From: a virus
Reading direction: 5' to 3' (one strand)
DNA: 40,230 bases
Virus record (IMG/VR): IMGVR_UViG_3300029448_007074
Span: 1-40,230 of that record
Shown here piece after piece: positions 1 to 6,021 of the stretch (positions are counted from its first letter, which is position 1; the number at the start of each line of letters is the position of its first letter). The translations under genes and the position numbers were made by a program. Below the pieces are notes generated by a model. It was not told where the DNA came from, did not search any database, and worked only from the letters and a program-made list of their open reading frames with translations.

Positions 1-184
1 TTTCTTCAATGAAATCAAAGAACGCTAATAAATCAGTATCACTTAGATTACAATACCATTCATTATCTAAATCATAAACATGAGCTGCAGTGCCCTCATT
101 TTTATTAATAGTTCCATCTTCATTAATTGGATGTGTGATTAATTTTCTTGTTAATGCCGTTCCAACACTATTTAGTAAAATCAT
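1..184 (-). CDS. Small hypothetical phage protein, 3' end beyond the window
   Basis: An open frame begins with ATG at 184 and stays open to the left edge, giving 61 visible residues (starts MILLNSVGTALTRKLI). An AAGGAG ribosome site lies 6-7 nt before the ATG. No domain is recognised; the visible part is acidic toward its end (NLSDTDLLAFFDFIEE). It is the first gene downstream of the regulatory module at 223-303 and of the terminator at 304-330, so it probably starts its own transcription unit. Its function is unknown. Confidence 0.75.
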   Translation of the reverse strand, partial: MILLNSVGTALTRKLITHPINEDGTINKNEGTAAHVYDLDNEWYCNLSDTDLLAFFDFIEE

Positions 185-222
185 AAAACTCCTTTTATCT
201 TTATTATCATTTCTTATCATAC

Positions 223-303
223 TATAATATACGGAGAATTTGGCAAATAACCAAATGTTTTATGTGTTTTATTTGTAACAGTTTGTAACAAGAATTTGTA
301 ACA
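223..303 (-). promoter_or_regulatory. Regulatory module 1: TATA-like block plus TTTGTAACA repeats
   Basis: In the plus-strand reading, block A (TATAATATACGGAGA, 223-237) is followed by three TTTGTAACA copies at 272-280, 282-290 and 295-303. Block A and the 17-nt sequence TTGTAACAGTTTGTAAC (273-289) both recur exactly at 2188-2202 and 2228-2244, in the same order and orientation and again upstream of a minus-strand gene. On the coding strand block A reads TCTCCGTATATTATA and lies about 40 nt before the start of the gene at 184. I infer a promoter core with upstream activator or repressor sites; the binding factor is unknown. Confidence 0.6.
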
Positions 304-330
304 AAAATGCCAGAATTTATCTGGCATTTT
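304..330 (-). terminator. Rho-independent terminator after the 591-aa gene
   Basis: A perfect 11-bp inverted repeat (AAAATGCCAGA / TCTGGCATTTT) with a 5-nt loop lies 10 nt past the stop codon at 341. On the minus strand it is followed by a short T run. The near-symmetric A/T flanks would also let it work in the other direction. It separates the 591-aa gene from regulatory module 1. Confidence 0.85.
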
Positions 331-340
331 ACAATATGGT

Positions 341-2116
341 TTAAGTGTTCAAAGATGGTTCTACTTTTTTAGCACCAAGCTTTTTATTTATCGTAGCATT
401 ACCAACTAAGGTTTTACTACCACCCTCTGAGTGATTATCACCAAAATGGTTATCTGATAAATCATCCATTTCAGCGAGTTCGACTGCACTAAACACGTCA
501 TCAGAGTAAGAATCATTGTACTTTTGAACTTGTACTCCTGTGAATAGAGTTTCTTTATCAGATTTAGAGTGACTTTTATCAACTAAAGTTATAACTCGTC
601 TTCCTCTCAAATCCTCAGCGTGTTCATTGAAATACTCCTCCATCATATCAAGTCTTTGACTAAATTGTTTGTCAGCAGTTACCTCAGAATGACCTCTAAA
701 ACCATGAGGATTTTTTAGTTTTTCAGTTTTTGAGTTTGTTCCTATAGTTTTTGTTATCGTAGCTATAACTGGAACATTTCTTTTTAAGTCCTTATCATAT
801 ACCATCTCAGCTTCTTCAATATCTGTTGTGGCTTCACCATTTTTATCAAAATAAATCCAATCAGTAGCACTTGTTATATCTTGAATCATTTTAGTAACAA
901 ATTCTACAAACTCTTTATTATTTTCTACTTTAGCAATTTTTGGTTTTACAAAACCTTTATCATCTTTGAAATTCTTCAAATACTCAAATTTACCCTTTTG
1001 TAAGGAATAAGTGAATAATAAAAGATTCATTATATTACTCCAATTCACTTTTTTCTTTGGAAGAATTTTGATGGGTCTGGTTTTCTTTTCTAAACCTTTA
1101 GCTTCAACAAATGCACTAGCTAACTCATAGAATGTATCTCTAACATCATTCATAGAAGATTTTGTTACTTTAGATGTATAGTCACAAACATCATCTAACC
1201 CATCTTCTGTATTCCAATTGGAATGTTTGTTTCTTGAAACCCAACCAAGTAATGTAGTTATCAGTTTTTCATGACCATTGTGTTCAGCCTTTTTATCACC
1301 AGACTCCCCACTCAAAGCACAATCTAAGAATCTTCGTATTGAGATGTCTCCCACTTTAGATGTAGGATTAACCATATCTCTTAAAAAATCAACAACAGGA
1401 GACATCGACATCATTCGAATCGTCATAGGTTTAGGCATTGTTGAAGAGTTAACAACTTTAAAAGCCTTTTGAATTATCTTCAAATCACCAGAAGTAAACA
1501 TAATTATTGGTATTATCGCGTTAAGAAAATAATCTTGAACTTCTGTTGGTAAATCCGTAAAAGATTTATCAGTTATTTTACAATAATCTGGTTTTTTCAT
1601 CAACTCGTCTTTATCATTATAATGATTAGCGAATAATGCATCTAACTCTTCTGATGAGGGATAATATCTTTCATCTGCATTTTTTGGTTGAATCCATCTA
1701 ACCAAATGATTAAAACGATGTTGACCATCTAATAAAACATACTTTTGATTTTTATCAGAAATCTTTTGAAAAACTTCAATAGACCTATCAAGGTTTTCAG
1801 TAGTTCCATTACTATCTTTAATGGATTTCAAAGATTCTAATACTGTTTGTACCTCAGCCATAACTAATGATGTACATCTTCCAGTACCATCATATAGTGA
1901 AACTAAAAAAGAATCAACTCTTTCATCTTCCCATTCTATGAATAATCTCTGCATAAGTTTTGGGTCAACATGAATATATGATGCTATTTTCATTAGATTC
2001 CTAAGTGACATTTGTTGAGGTTTAGGAATAGCTTTTTCTGCAATAGGTTGATAACCACGAAGTGGTTGATAACCACCTCCGGGGTGATTCAATGTGTGTG
2101 TTGGTTTTGTAGCCAT
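341..2116 (-). CDS. DGQHR-motif protein (DUF262/ParB-like), function unknown
   Basis: This 591-aa protein has an ATG start preceded by GGAGGG. The clearest motif is LLDGQHRF at residues 128-135, the signature seen in DGQHR/DUF262-type domains of the ParB/sulfiredoxin-like fold, found in DndB-like and GmrSD-like proteins. The N-terminus carries two short GYQP repeats (residues 15-24) and looks disordered. The C-terminal third is charged and acidic near the end. No nuclease HNH or methylase motif is visible, so a GmrD-type cleavage activity is not supported. It stands alone between regulatory module 2 upstream and a terminator plus module 1 downstream, suggesting a separately controlled, perhaps early, DNA-related or anti-host function. 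Family membership is moderately sure; function is unknown. Confidence 0.7.
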   Translation of the reverse strand: MATKPTHTLNHPGGGYQPLRGYQPIAEKAIPKPQQMSLRNLMKIASYIHVDPKLMQRLFIEWEDERVDSFLVSLYDGTGRCTSLVMAEVQTVLESLKSIKDSNGTTENLDRSIEVFQKISDKNQKYVLLDGQHRFNHLVRWIQPKNADERYYPSSEELDALFANHYNDKDELMKKPDYCKITDKSFTDLPTEVQDYFLNAIIPIIMFTSGDLKIIQKAFKVVNSSTMPKPMTIRMMSMSPVVDFLRDMVNPTSKVGDISIRRFLDCALSGESGDKKAEHNGHEKLITTLLGWVSRNKHSNWNTEDGLDDVCDYTSKVTKSSMNDVRDTFYELASAFVEAKGLEKKTRPIKILPKKKVNWSNIMNLLLFTYSLQKGKFEYLKNFKDDKGFVKPKIAKVENNKEFVEFVTKMIQDITSATDWIYFDKNGEATTDIEEAEMVYDKDLKRNVPVIATITKTIGTNSKTEKLKNPHGFRGHSEVTADKQFSQRLDMMEEYFNEHAEDLRGRRVITLVDKSHSKSDKETLFTGVQVQKYNDSYSDDVFSAVELAEMDDLSDNHFGDNHSEGGSKTLVGNATINKKLGAKKVEPSLNT

Positions 2117-2160
2117 AAGGCCCTCCTTTATTAATTAACATCCAAACTATTTGTTTGGGT

Positions 2161-2175
2161 TTCCCACAACGGGAA
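2161..2175 (-). other. Short hairpin in the leader of the 591-aa gene
   Basis: A 5-bp stem TTCCC/GGGAA with loop ACAAC sits about 45 nt before the ATG at 2116 and downstream of the putative promoter core at 2188-2202. It would be within the 5' leader of the mRNA. No T tract follows, so it is not a terminator; a role in RNA stability or translation is possible but unproven. Confidence 0.3.
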
Positions 2176-2187
2176 TTTCTCTTACCT

Positions 2188-2262
2188 TATAATATACGGA
2201 GATTTTTGTTAATTAACAAGAAAAGAATTGTAACAGTTTGTAACTTGTAACAATATGTAACA
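2188..2262 (-). promoter_or_regulatory. Regulatory module 2: TATA-like block plus TGTAACA repeats
   Basis: This is the second copy of the module at 223-303. Block A (TATAATATACGGAGA) is at 2188-2202, and four TGTAAC-containing repeats follow at 2228-2235, 2237-2244, 2245-2252 and 2256-2262. The gap between block A and the shared 17-nt repeat core is 25 bp here and 35 bp in module 1. A perfect 14-bp palindrome, TTGTTAATTAACAA (2206-2219), lies inside this gap and has no counterpart in module 1. The module lies upstream of the 591-aa gene and directly downstream of the tRNA. Confidence 0.6.
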
Positions 2263-2268
2263 GGATTG

Positions 2269-2341
2269 TGGAGCTGATAGGATTCGAACCTACGACTTCT
2301 TCCGTGCAAGGGAAGCACTCTCCCAACTGAGTTACAGCCCC
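2269..2341 (-). tRNA. tRNA-Ala (anticodon UGC)
   Basis: The minus strand folds as a complete 73-nt tRNA. The acceptor stem is GGGGCTG paired with CAGCTCC, including a G3:U70 wobble, the alanine identity element. The anticodon stem CTTCC/GGAAG holds loop CTTGCAC with anticodon TGC. The T arm carries TTCGAAT. The discriminator is A and no CCA is encoded. It lies 6 nt past the stop codon of the gene at 2348 and touches regulatory module 2, so it is likely processed from the transcript of the small genes upstream. Confidence 0.95.
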
Positions 2342-2347
2342 AATGAT

Positions 2348-2506
2348 TTATCTTTTTTTTGGTTTAACCAATCTAACAGAATAACCCAATTTATCAAATT
2401 GTTCTTCTGACATTCGTTTTCTTTTTATAAAGAATATTTTAGCTTGTTCTAAATTATTTAATGGTGCTCTATCCACCACATCATCATTTAATAATAGTTC
2501 GTACAT
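2348..2506 (-). CDS. Small basic hypothetical protein (52 aa)
   Basis: The ATG at 2506-2504 overlaps the TAA of the metallopeptidase gene (TAATG), and the frame ends with TAA at 2348. The product begins MYELLLNDDVVDRAPL and ends in a lysine-rich tail (LVKPKKR). No domain is recognised. Translational coupling to the upstream gene and the lack of any gap support it as a real gene. Function unknown. Confidence 0.65.
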   Translation of the reverse strand: MYELLLNDDVVDRAPLNNLEQAKIFFIKRKRMSEEQFDKLGYSVRLVKPKKR

Positions 2507-2919
2507 TAAATCAATCCTTCCTTTTTAAATCTTGTTTTCCATTTAGACCAATTCTTTTGTCCAAACTTTTCTGCTTCTATTTCATACTTGTTGTCTTTGT
2601 ATTCATCTTGGTCGTTGGCTATTCTGTAGTTCATTTCATATTCATACATATCTTTGAACTTCTTCCAACCATATTTCTTAGCGTCCATCGCGTGATATAT
2701 TTCGTGAAGTATTGTAATCAAAAACTCTTTAACTTGACTATTTTTAATTGTCTTGTATTTTGTAGATAATTGTAACTCACCTCTATCTACATCAAAGTGT
2801 GCATAATCTTTCATTGATTTCAATTTAACTCTGACACTACCAACTTTATAGTATTTCAATAAATCTGAAATCATTTTGTTTTTATTTGTTTCTGATATAA
2901 ATTCTCTTATTAACATCAT
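2506..2919 (-). CDS. HExxH zinc metallopeptidase-like protein
   Basis: The 137-aa product contains HEIYH at residues 72-76, the zinc-binding and catalytic HExxH motif, and a downstream acidic stretch YEIEAEKFG (residues 112-120) that may give the third, glutamate ligand, as in minigluzincin or ImmA-like small metallopeptidases. The ATG at 2919 overlaps the upstream TGA (ATGA) and is preferred; a TTG at 2943 would add eight residues with a 28-nt overlap. No signal peptide is visible, so it should be cytoplasmic. The target is unknown; a role in degrading a host regulator is one possibility. SprT-like assignment is weaker because no zinc ribbon follows. Confidence 0.75.
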   Translation of the reverse strand: MMLIREFISETNKNKMISDLLKYYKVGSVRVKLKSMKDYAHFDVDRGELQLSTKYKTIKNSQVKEFLITILHEIYHAMDAKKYGWKKFKDMYEYEMNYRIANDQDEYKDNKYEIEAEKFGQKNWSKWKTRFKKEGLI

Positions 2920-3179
2920 TTTGTCTTTATTACATGTTTCCAACGACTACCACTAAATGATGGTTCATTTTTATTATCTGTATCTAAAAATGGACTATTT
3001 TGATGTATGTTTATTGTACTACCTGATATTTCACTTGGGTTATCAACATAGTCTTCCACAACTTTTTTAGCTTCATCGATGATTTCTTTTTGTAGTTTTT
3101 CTAATTCTTTTCGCTGTTGTTTTGTTAAATTTTCATCTTCCATCATCATTTCCATTATTTCCATACCTGGCCCACACAT
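2916..3179 (-). CDS. Hypothetical protein with charged coiled coil (87 aa)
   Basis: This gene starts at ATG 3179 (TAATG overlap with the upstream gene) and ends with TGA inside the next start. Residues 6-45 are rich in Met, Glu and Lys and look like a helical or coiled-coil segment (LTKQQRKELEKLQKEIIDEA). The rest is polar and probably disordered. No family is recognised. The overlaps on both sides support expression as part of the small-gene operon. Confidence 0.7.
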   Translation of the reverse strand: MCGPGMEIMEMMMEDENLTKQQRKELEKLQKEIIDEAKKVVEDYVDNPSEISGSTINIHQNSPFLDTDNKNEPSFSGSRWKHVIKTK

Positions 3180-3379
3180 TATAAAAAACTCGCACTTATT
3201 TGATTACCAGTAACCCACCAAAGTTTTCCACTTCTATCTTGTACCAATACTTTTTTAGTGTCAAAATCTTCCACTTTAACAATAGTATTTTTATACAGCA
3301 TACCATTTACTGATGGGATGTCTTCTTGAACACAAACTCTCTTACCTACACTTAATTTCGTACCTCGTACGTCTTTCAT
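3179..3379 (-). CDS. Small SH3-like hypothetical protein (66 aa)
   Basis: The product has alternating beta-strand-like segments (VGKRVCVQEDI, NTIVKVEDF, KVLVQDRSGKLWWV) that resemble a small SH3 or KOW-type barrel, but no family can be named. A very strong GGAGG ribosome site lies 6 nt before the ATG at 3379. It follows the broken HNH gene by 9 nt and its stop overlaps the start of the next gene. Confidence 0.7.
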   Translation of the reverse strand: MKDVRGTKLSVGKRVCVQEDIPSVNGMLYKNTIVKVEDFDTKKVLVQDRSGKLWWVTGNQISASFL

Positions 3380-3388
3380 TATAACCTC

Positions 3389-3884
3389 CTATTTACAGAA
3401 CTTTTTAGCACTTGGAAAATATCCATTGAATGAATAATAACAATTAGCACATAAAAGTCTTATATTATCGTTTAACCAATCTTTACTATCACCATTTTTA
3501 AAATCTATCCCTAAACAAACCTTACCTGTAGCTAAGTTAGTTTCATTATAACCACAATGATGACACTCATCTAACCAATAGCCTTTTTTAATTAATTCTT
3601 CTTTGACTGTTGATTGATTCCACTTTCTTGGAACTTTTCTCTTACCAAGTATTATATCTTCAACATTTGTAGTTCTGGTTACCCAACCTTTTTGGATACC
3701 AATACCAGTTTGATTCAAATGTTGGTCGAATACTTTATAATACTTGGCCCATTTCCTATAAGTGGTGTAACATCCATTTAGCCGCAGCCATATTGGACTT
3801 CGTATGTTTCTGAGCCTCCAATATCATATTCTTGGTTATTACTTTTCTCCTACCAGGAATGTTTAATGGACGATTTGCACTCAT
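3389..3884 (-). pseudogene. Frame-broken HNH endonuclease with N-terminal HTH-like region
   Basis: Two frames together look like one gene. Frame 1 starts at ATG 3884 (TAATG overlap), reads MSANRPLNIPGRRKVITK... to NMAAAKWMLHHL and stops at 3756. A second frame, open from about 3827, reads NGCYTTYRKWAKYYKVFDQH near 3790-3720 and continues to 3389 with CHHC (zinc knuckle), a degenerate HNH core around GIDFKNGDSKDWLNDNIRLL and CANC. The junction near 3770-3790 splits what resembles an AAKWLGVSYxTYxKWAK helix-turn-helix segment of phage HNH proteins. A small deletion of about 8 nt, a programmed shift or an assembly error would all fit. The downstream part has only TTG near its start at 3718, supporting the joined reading. 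Confidence 0.65.
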
Positions 3885-4114
3885 TATGTTTTCTGAAATA
3901 CTTTAGTTTTTAGGTTAAAGTTATGAACTGTTTGACTTTTTAGATTCTTACCTTGAGTTTGATTTTCTTTTCTCCAGGGATTAGATTCTTGTGGTTGATT
4001 AGTTTGCCAAAACAATTCACCTACTTCTAAATCACCAAAATAGTATTCTTCAAAATCCACACTCATATTACTAACTGGATTGTATCTATCGTTTACTTGG
4101 TTATTAGTAGCCAT
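3884..4114 (-). CDS. Hypothetical polar protein (76 aa)
   Basis: Starts at ATG 4114 (MATNNQVNDRYNPVS), which overlaps the TAA of the upstream gene; a TTG at 4129 exists but is unneeded. The protein is hydrophilic, rich in Asn and Gln, with an acidic aromatic patch (DFEEYYFGDLEVGELFW) in the middle. No family is recognised. Its stop codon overlaps the start of the HNH reading frame. Confidence 0.6.
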   Translation of the reverse strand: MATNNQVNDRYNPVSNMSVDFEEYYFGDLEVGELFWQTNQPQESNPWRKENQTQGKNLKSQTVHNFNLKTKVFQKT

Positions 4115-4338
4115 TATACTTCTTTCCAACCAGCTGATTGTTCTACTATACCAGCGATAGCTTGAAACTCATCTTTAACTGAATCAAAAAGATTAACTTC
4201 ATTATAACCACCGTCAACATTTTTTGATTTTTTACCTTTTGGTACAAATACACTTTTATCCAATTTATCAAACATTGAATCTAATGCATTTTTAATTACG
4301 AGTATTTGTTCATACCCTTCTTTACTTATTTTAGACAT
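4114..4338 (-). CDS. Hypothetical helical protein (74 aa)
   Basis: The ATG at 4338 overlaps the upstream TAA, and an AGGAGG-like ribosome site (AGGAGGAC) lies 7 nt before it inside the upstream gene. The product is predicted mostly helical, with a lysine-rich linker (PKGKKSKN) in the middle. Function unknown. Confidence 0.65.
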   Translation of the reverse strand: MSKISKEGYEQILVIKNALDSMFDKLDKSVFVPKGKKSKNVDGGYNEVNLFDSVKDEFQAIAGIVEQSAGWKEV

Positions 4339-4538
4339 TATTTGTCCTCCTGTAATAACTTTTTTTCTGTTTCTTTTGCTTTATCAAAATCATCTTTTGT
4401 ATGTTTATTGATAAAATCATTTACATCAACATTAAGTCTTGTTAATTCACCTAATGCTAATTCTCTAACAAACTCTTCTTGTTCTGAATCAAGAACAGTT
4501 GTCATTAATTTTGTTATATAACTACCTAATTTATTCAT
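4338..4538 (-). CDS. Hypothetical acidic helical protein (66 aa)
   Basis: Starts at ATG 4538, overlapping the end of the lipoprotein gene by 8 nt. The product is helical and charged (SEQEEFVRELALGELTRL), with no recognised domain. It belongs to the string of coupled tiny genes from 5098 down to 2348. Confidence 0.65.
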   Translation of the reverse strand: MNKLGSYITKLMTTVLDSEQEEFVRELALGELTRLNVDVNDFINKHTKDDFDKAKETEKKLLQEDK

Positions 4539-4980
4539 CTATCATTATCCTTATACTATCTAACCATTGATTGCCATAACCATCATAATATCCTACCCAA
4601 ATCGTAGCAATATCACCTATATTTCCCTCATATACACCCATCATTTGATATGAATATCCGTCTTCACTTGAGTAACCTGCTCCATTTACAATCGGAACAT
4701 CTTCACAATAATCCCAAGTACAACCATCAAAAGCTGTATCTGTTGTCCAACCAACATATTCTAATTCATAACCAATATATGCTCTTAATTGAGTAAATGT
4801 TTGTATTTCACCATCATTATAATCTAAATGATAAATACCATCTTCATCCATTGGTAAATTAGGTGCTTCTAATTCTAAGTGACAATAATCACAAGATTTA
4901 GTTGACATTGGATTATCACATCCAATGAATACTATACTTATTATGTATATAAATATATATTTAATCATCTTTTGTAACAT
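4531..4980 (-). CDS. Phage-encoded lipoprotein (149 aa)
   Basis: The chosen ATG at 4980 gives MLQKMIKYIF, a hydrophobic stretch (residues 8-19) and FIGC with Cys21, a signal peptide and lipobox of the signal peptidase II type. An AAGGAG site lies 11 nt upstream. A longer reading back to 5073 is open, but its first 31 codons are the wrong frame of the 45-aa gene at 4961-5098. The mature part is acidic and rich in Tyr, Gly and Asp, with further cysteines (SCDYC, DGCTWDYC). It should be anchored to a membrane; small phage lipoproteins can act in superinfection exclusion, which is only an inference here. Confidence 0.75.
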   Translation of the reverse strand: MLQKMIKYIFIYIISIVFIGCDNPMSTKSCDYCHLELEAPNLPMDEDGIYHLDYNDGEIQTFTQLRAYIGYELEYVGWTTDTAFDGCTWDYCEDVPIVNGAGYSSEDGYSYQMMGVYEGNIGDIATIWVGYYDGYGNQWLDSIRIMIDE

Positions 4981-5098
4981 ATTTCTTTTTTCTCCTTTTA
5001 TTTTTAGCTTCCTTGATGTTTTTTCTTTTTTTAAGTTTTTTTTGTCTTTTTCTATCTTCTCTAACATCATCATAATTTATATAATCTATTTTAGACAT
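4961..5098 (-). CDS. Lysine/arginine-rich small protein (45 aa)
   Basis: ATG at 5098 is preceded by a strong GGAGG site (5111-5107) with 8-nt spacing. The frame reads MSKIDYINYDDVREDRK, then a very basic stretch (about 20 Lys/Arg in 30 residues), and stops with TAA at 4961, overlapping the lipoprotein start by 20 nt. The strong ribosome site argues that it is a true gene. It might bind nucleic acid; nothing more can be said. Confidence 0.65.
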   Translation of the reverse strand: MSKIDYINYDDVREDRKRQKKLKKRKNIKEAKNKRRKKKYVTKDD

Positions 5099-5151
5099 TG
5101 TCTATACCTCCAATATACAACATTTTTACTATATAAGTCAAGCTTTTTCTT

Positions 5152-6021
5152 TTATTTATCATCAACAACGGCTCTCCCTTTTAATTTTTTCCAATCTTGT
5201 TCTGGCCTAACCTCTAAATTAGTTTCCCAAGCACCTTTTAAAGTATTTACTGAAACACCTAAACCATCCATAAAATTAATCATAGCTTGTACATCTTTAG
5301 GAAAACAACTACCACCAAAACCTAATTTTCCATCAGGACCTGGAACATTTAAATGAGAGTGTCCTATTCTACCATCAAGTGAAAATCCATCAACACAATC
5401 TTTCCAATTAGCACCAATCTTATCTGATAATTGTTTCATTTCATTTAAATAAGAAACTTTAGTTGCAAAGAAACAATTACACATATATTTAATCATCTCA
5501 GCAGTTTGAAAATCAGTTCTAATTACAGGTATGTGTTTCCCGAACCTCCATCGATATAGATGTTCAACTTTTACTGTGTCTCCCCAACTACCACCCAAAA
5601 CAATCCTAGCTTGATTTATAAAATCTAATTTAGCAGACCTCTCTGTTAAAAACTCAGGATTAAATACAACATGCATTCTTGGATAATCACCTTGAATTTC
5701 ATTCGTTGTTCCTGGTGTGACTGTAGACCTAAGTAGTATTACAGGTTGAAATTCTTTATCATAATTTATTACAGCGTCTATATCTTTAAAAACATTATGA
5801 ATAATATCTAAACTTATCGAACCATCTTGATTCATAGGTGTGGGAACTGATAAAAATATAAAGTCTGAATCATTAACTACCTTAGCTAATGTATGAGTTG
5901 ATTTACTACTATCTTTGTCGTATATCTTTACATCTTCTACATCACATCCAGTGTTTGATGAAAAACCATGCGCTACTGAAGAACCAACAAACCCATTTCC
6001 TATTATACCTATTTTATACAT
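5152..6021 (-). CDS. ugd: UDP-glucose/GDP-mannose 6-dehydrogenase, short form
   Basis: NAD-dependent oxidation of a sugar nucleotide to the uronate. The N-terminal Rossmann motif GIIGNGFVG (5-13), the FNPEFLTERSA block (120-130), Lys188 and the catalytic cysteine in GFGGSCFPKD (Cys239) are all present. At 289 aa the protein ends about 50 residues after the active-site Cys, so the C-terminal nucleotide-sugar-binding domain of usual 390-450-aa enzymes is missing. Short forms of this kind may be normal in marine phages, so I do not call it broken. It is the last gene of the glycan island and overlaps the epimerase upstream by 8 nt. UDP-glucose is the likelier substrate, but GDP-mannose cannot be excluded. 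Confidence 0.85.
   Translation of the reverse strand: MYKIGIIGNGFVGSSVAHGFSSNTGCDVEDVKIYDKDSSKSTHTLAKVVNDSDFIFLSVPTPMNQDGSISLDIIHNVFKDIDAVINYDKEFQPVILLRSTVTPGTTNEIQGDYPRMHVVFNPEFLTERSAKLDFINQARIVLGGSWGDTVKVEHLYRWRFGKHIPVIRTDFQTAEMIKYMCNCFFATKVSYLNEMKQLSDKIGANWKDCVDGFSLDGRIGHSHLNVPGPDGKLGFGGSCFPKDVQAMINFMDGLGVSVNTLKGAWETNLEVRPEQDWKKLKGRAVVDDK

Noticed and set aside
2461-2769. 102-aa plus-strand hydrophobic open frame
   Set aside because: It is antisense to the HExxH gene and has no ribosome site; hydrophobicity follows from AT-rich antisense sequence.
4981-5073. N-terminal extension of the lipoprotein
   Set aside because: It would place 31 charged residues before the signal peptide and overlaps the better-supported 45-aa gene.
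5112-5141. Sigma70-like promoter TTGACT-N18-TATATT on the minus strand upstream of the 45-aa gene
   Set aside because: The start would fall near 5105, past the GGAGG ribosome site at 5111-5107, so it could not serve that gene well; AT-rich chance match.
4925-5356. 143-aa plus-strand open frame rich in Phe, Ile and Ser
   Set aside because: It is antisense to the lipoprotein, the 45-aa gene and ugd, with low-complexity composition typical of a reverse-frame shadow.
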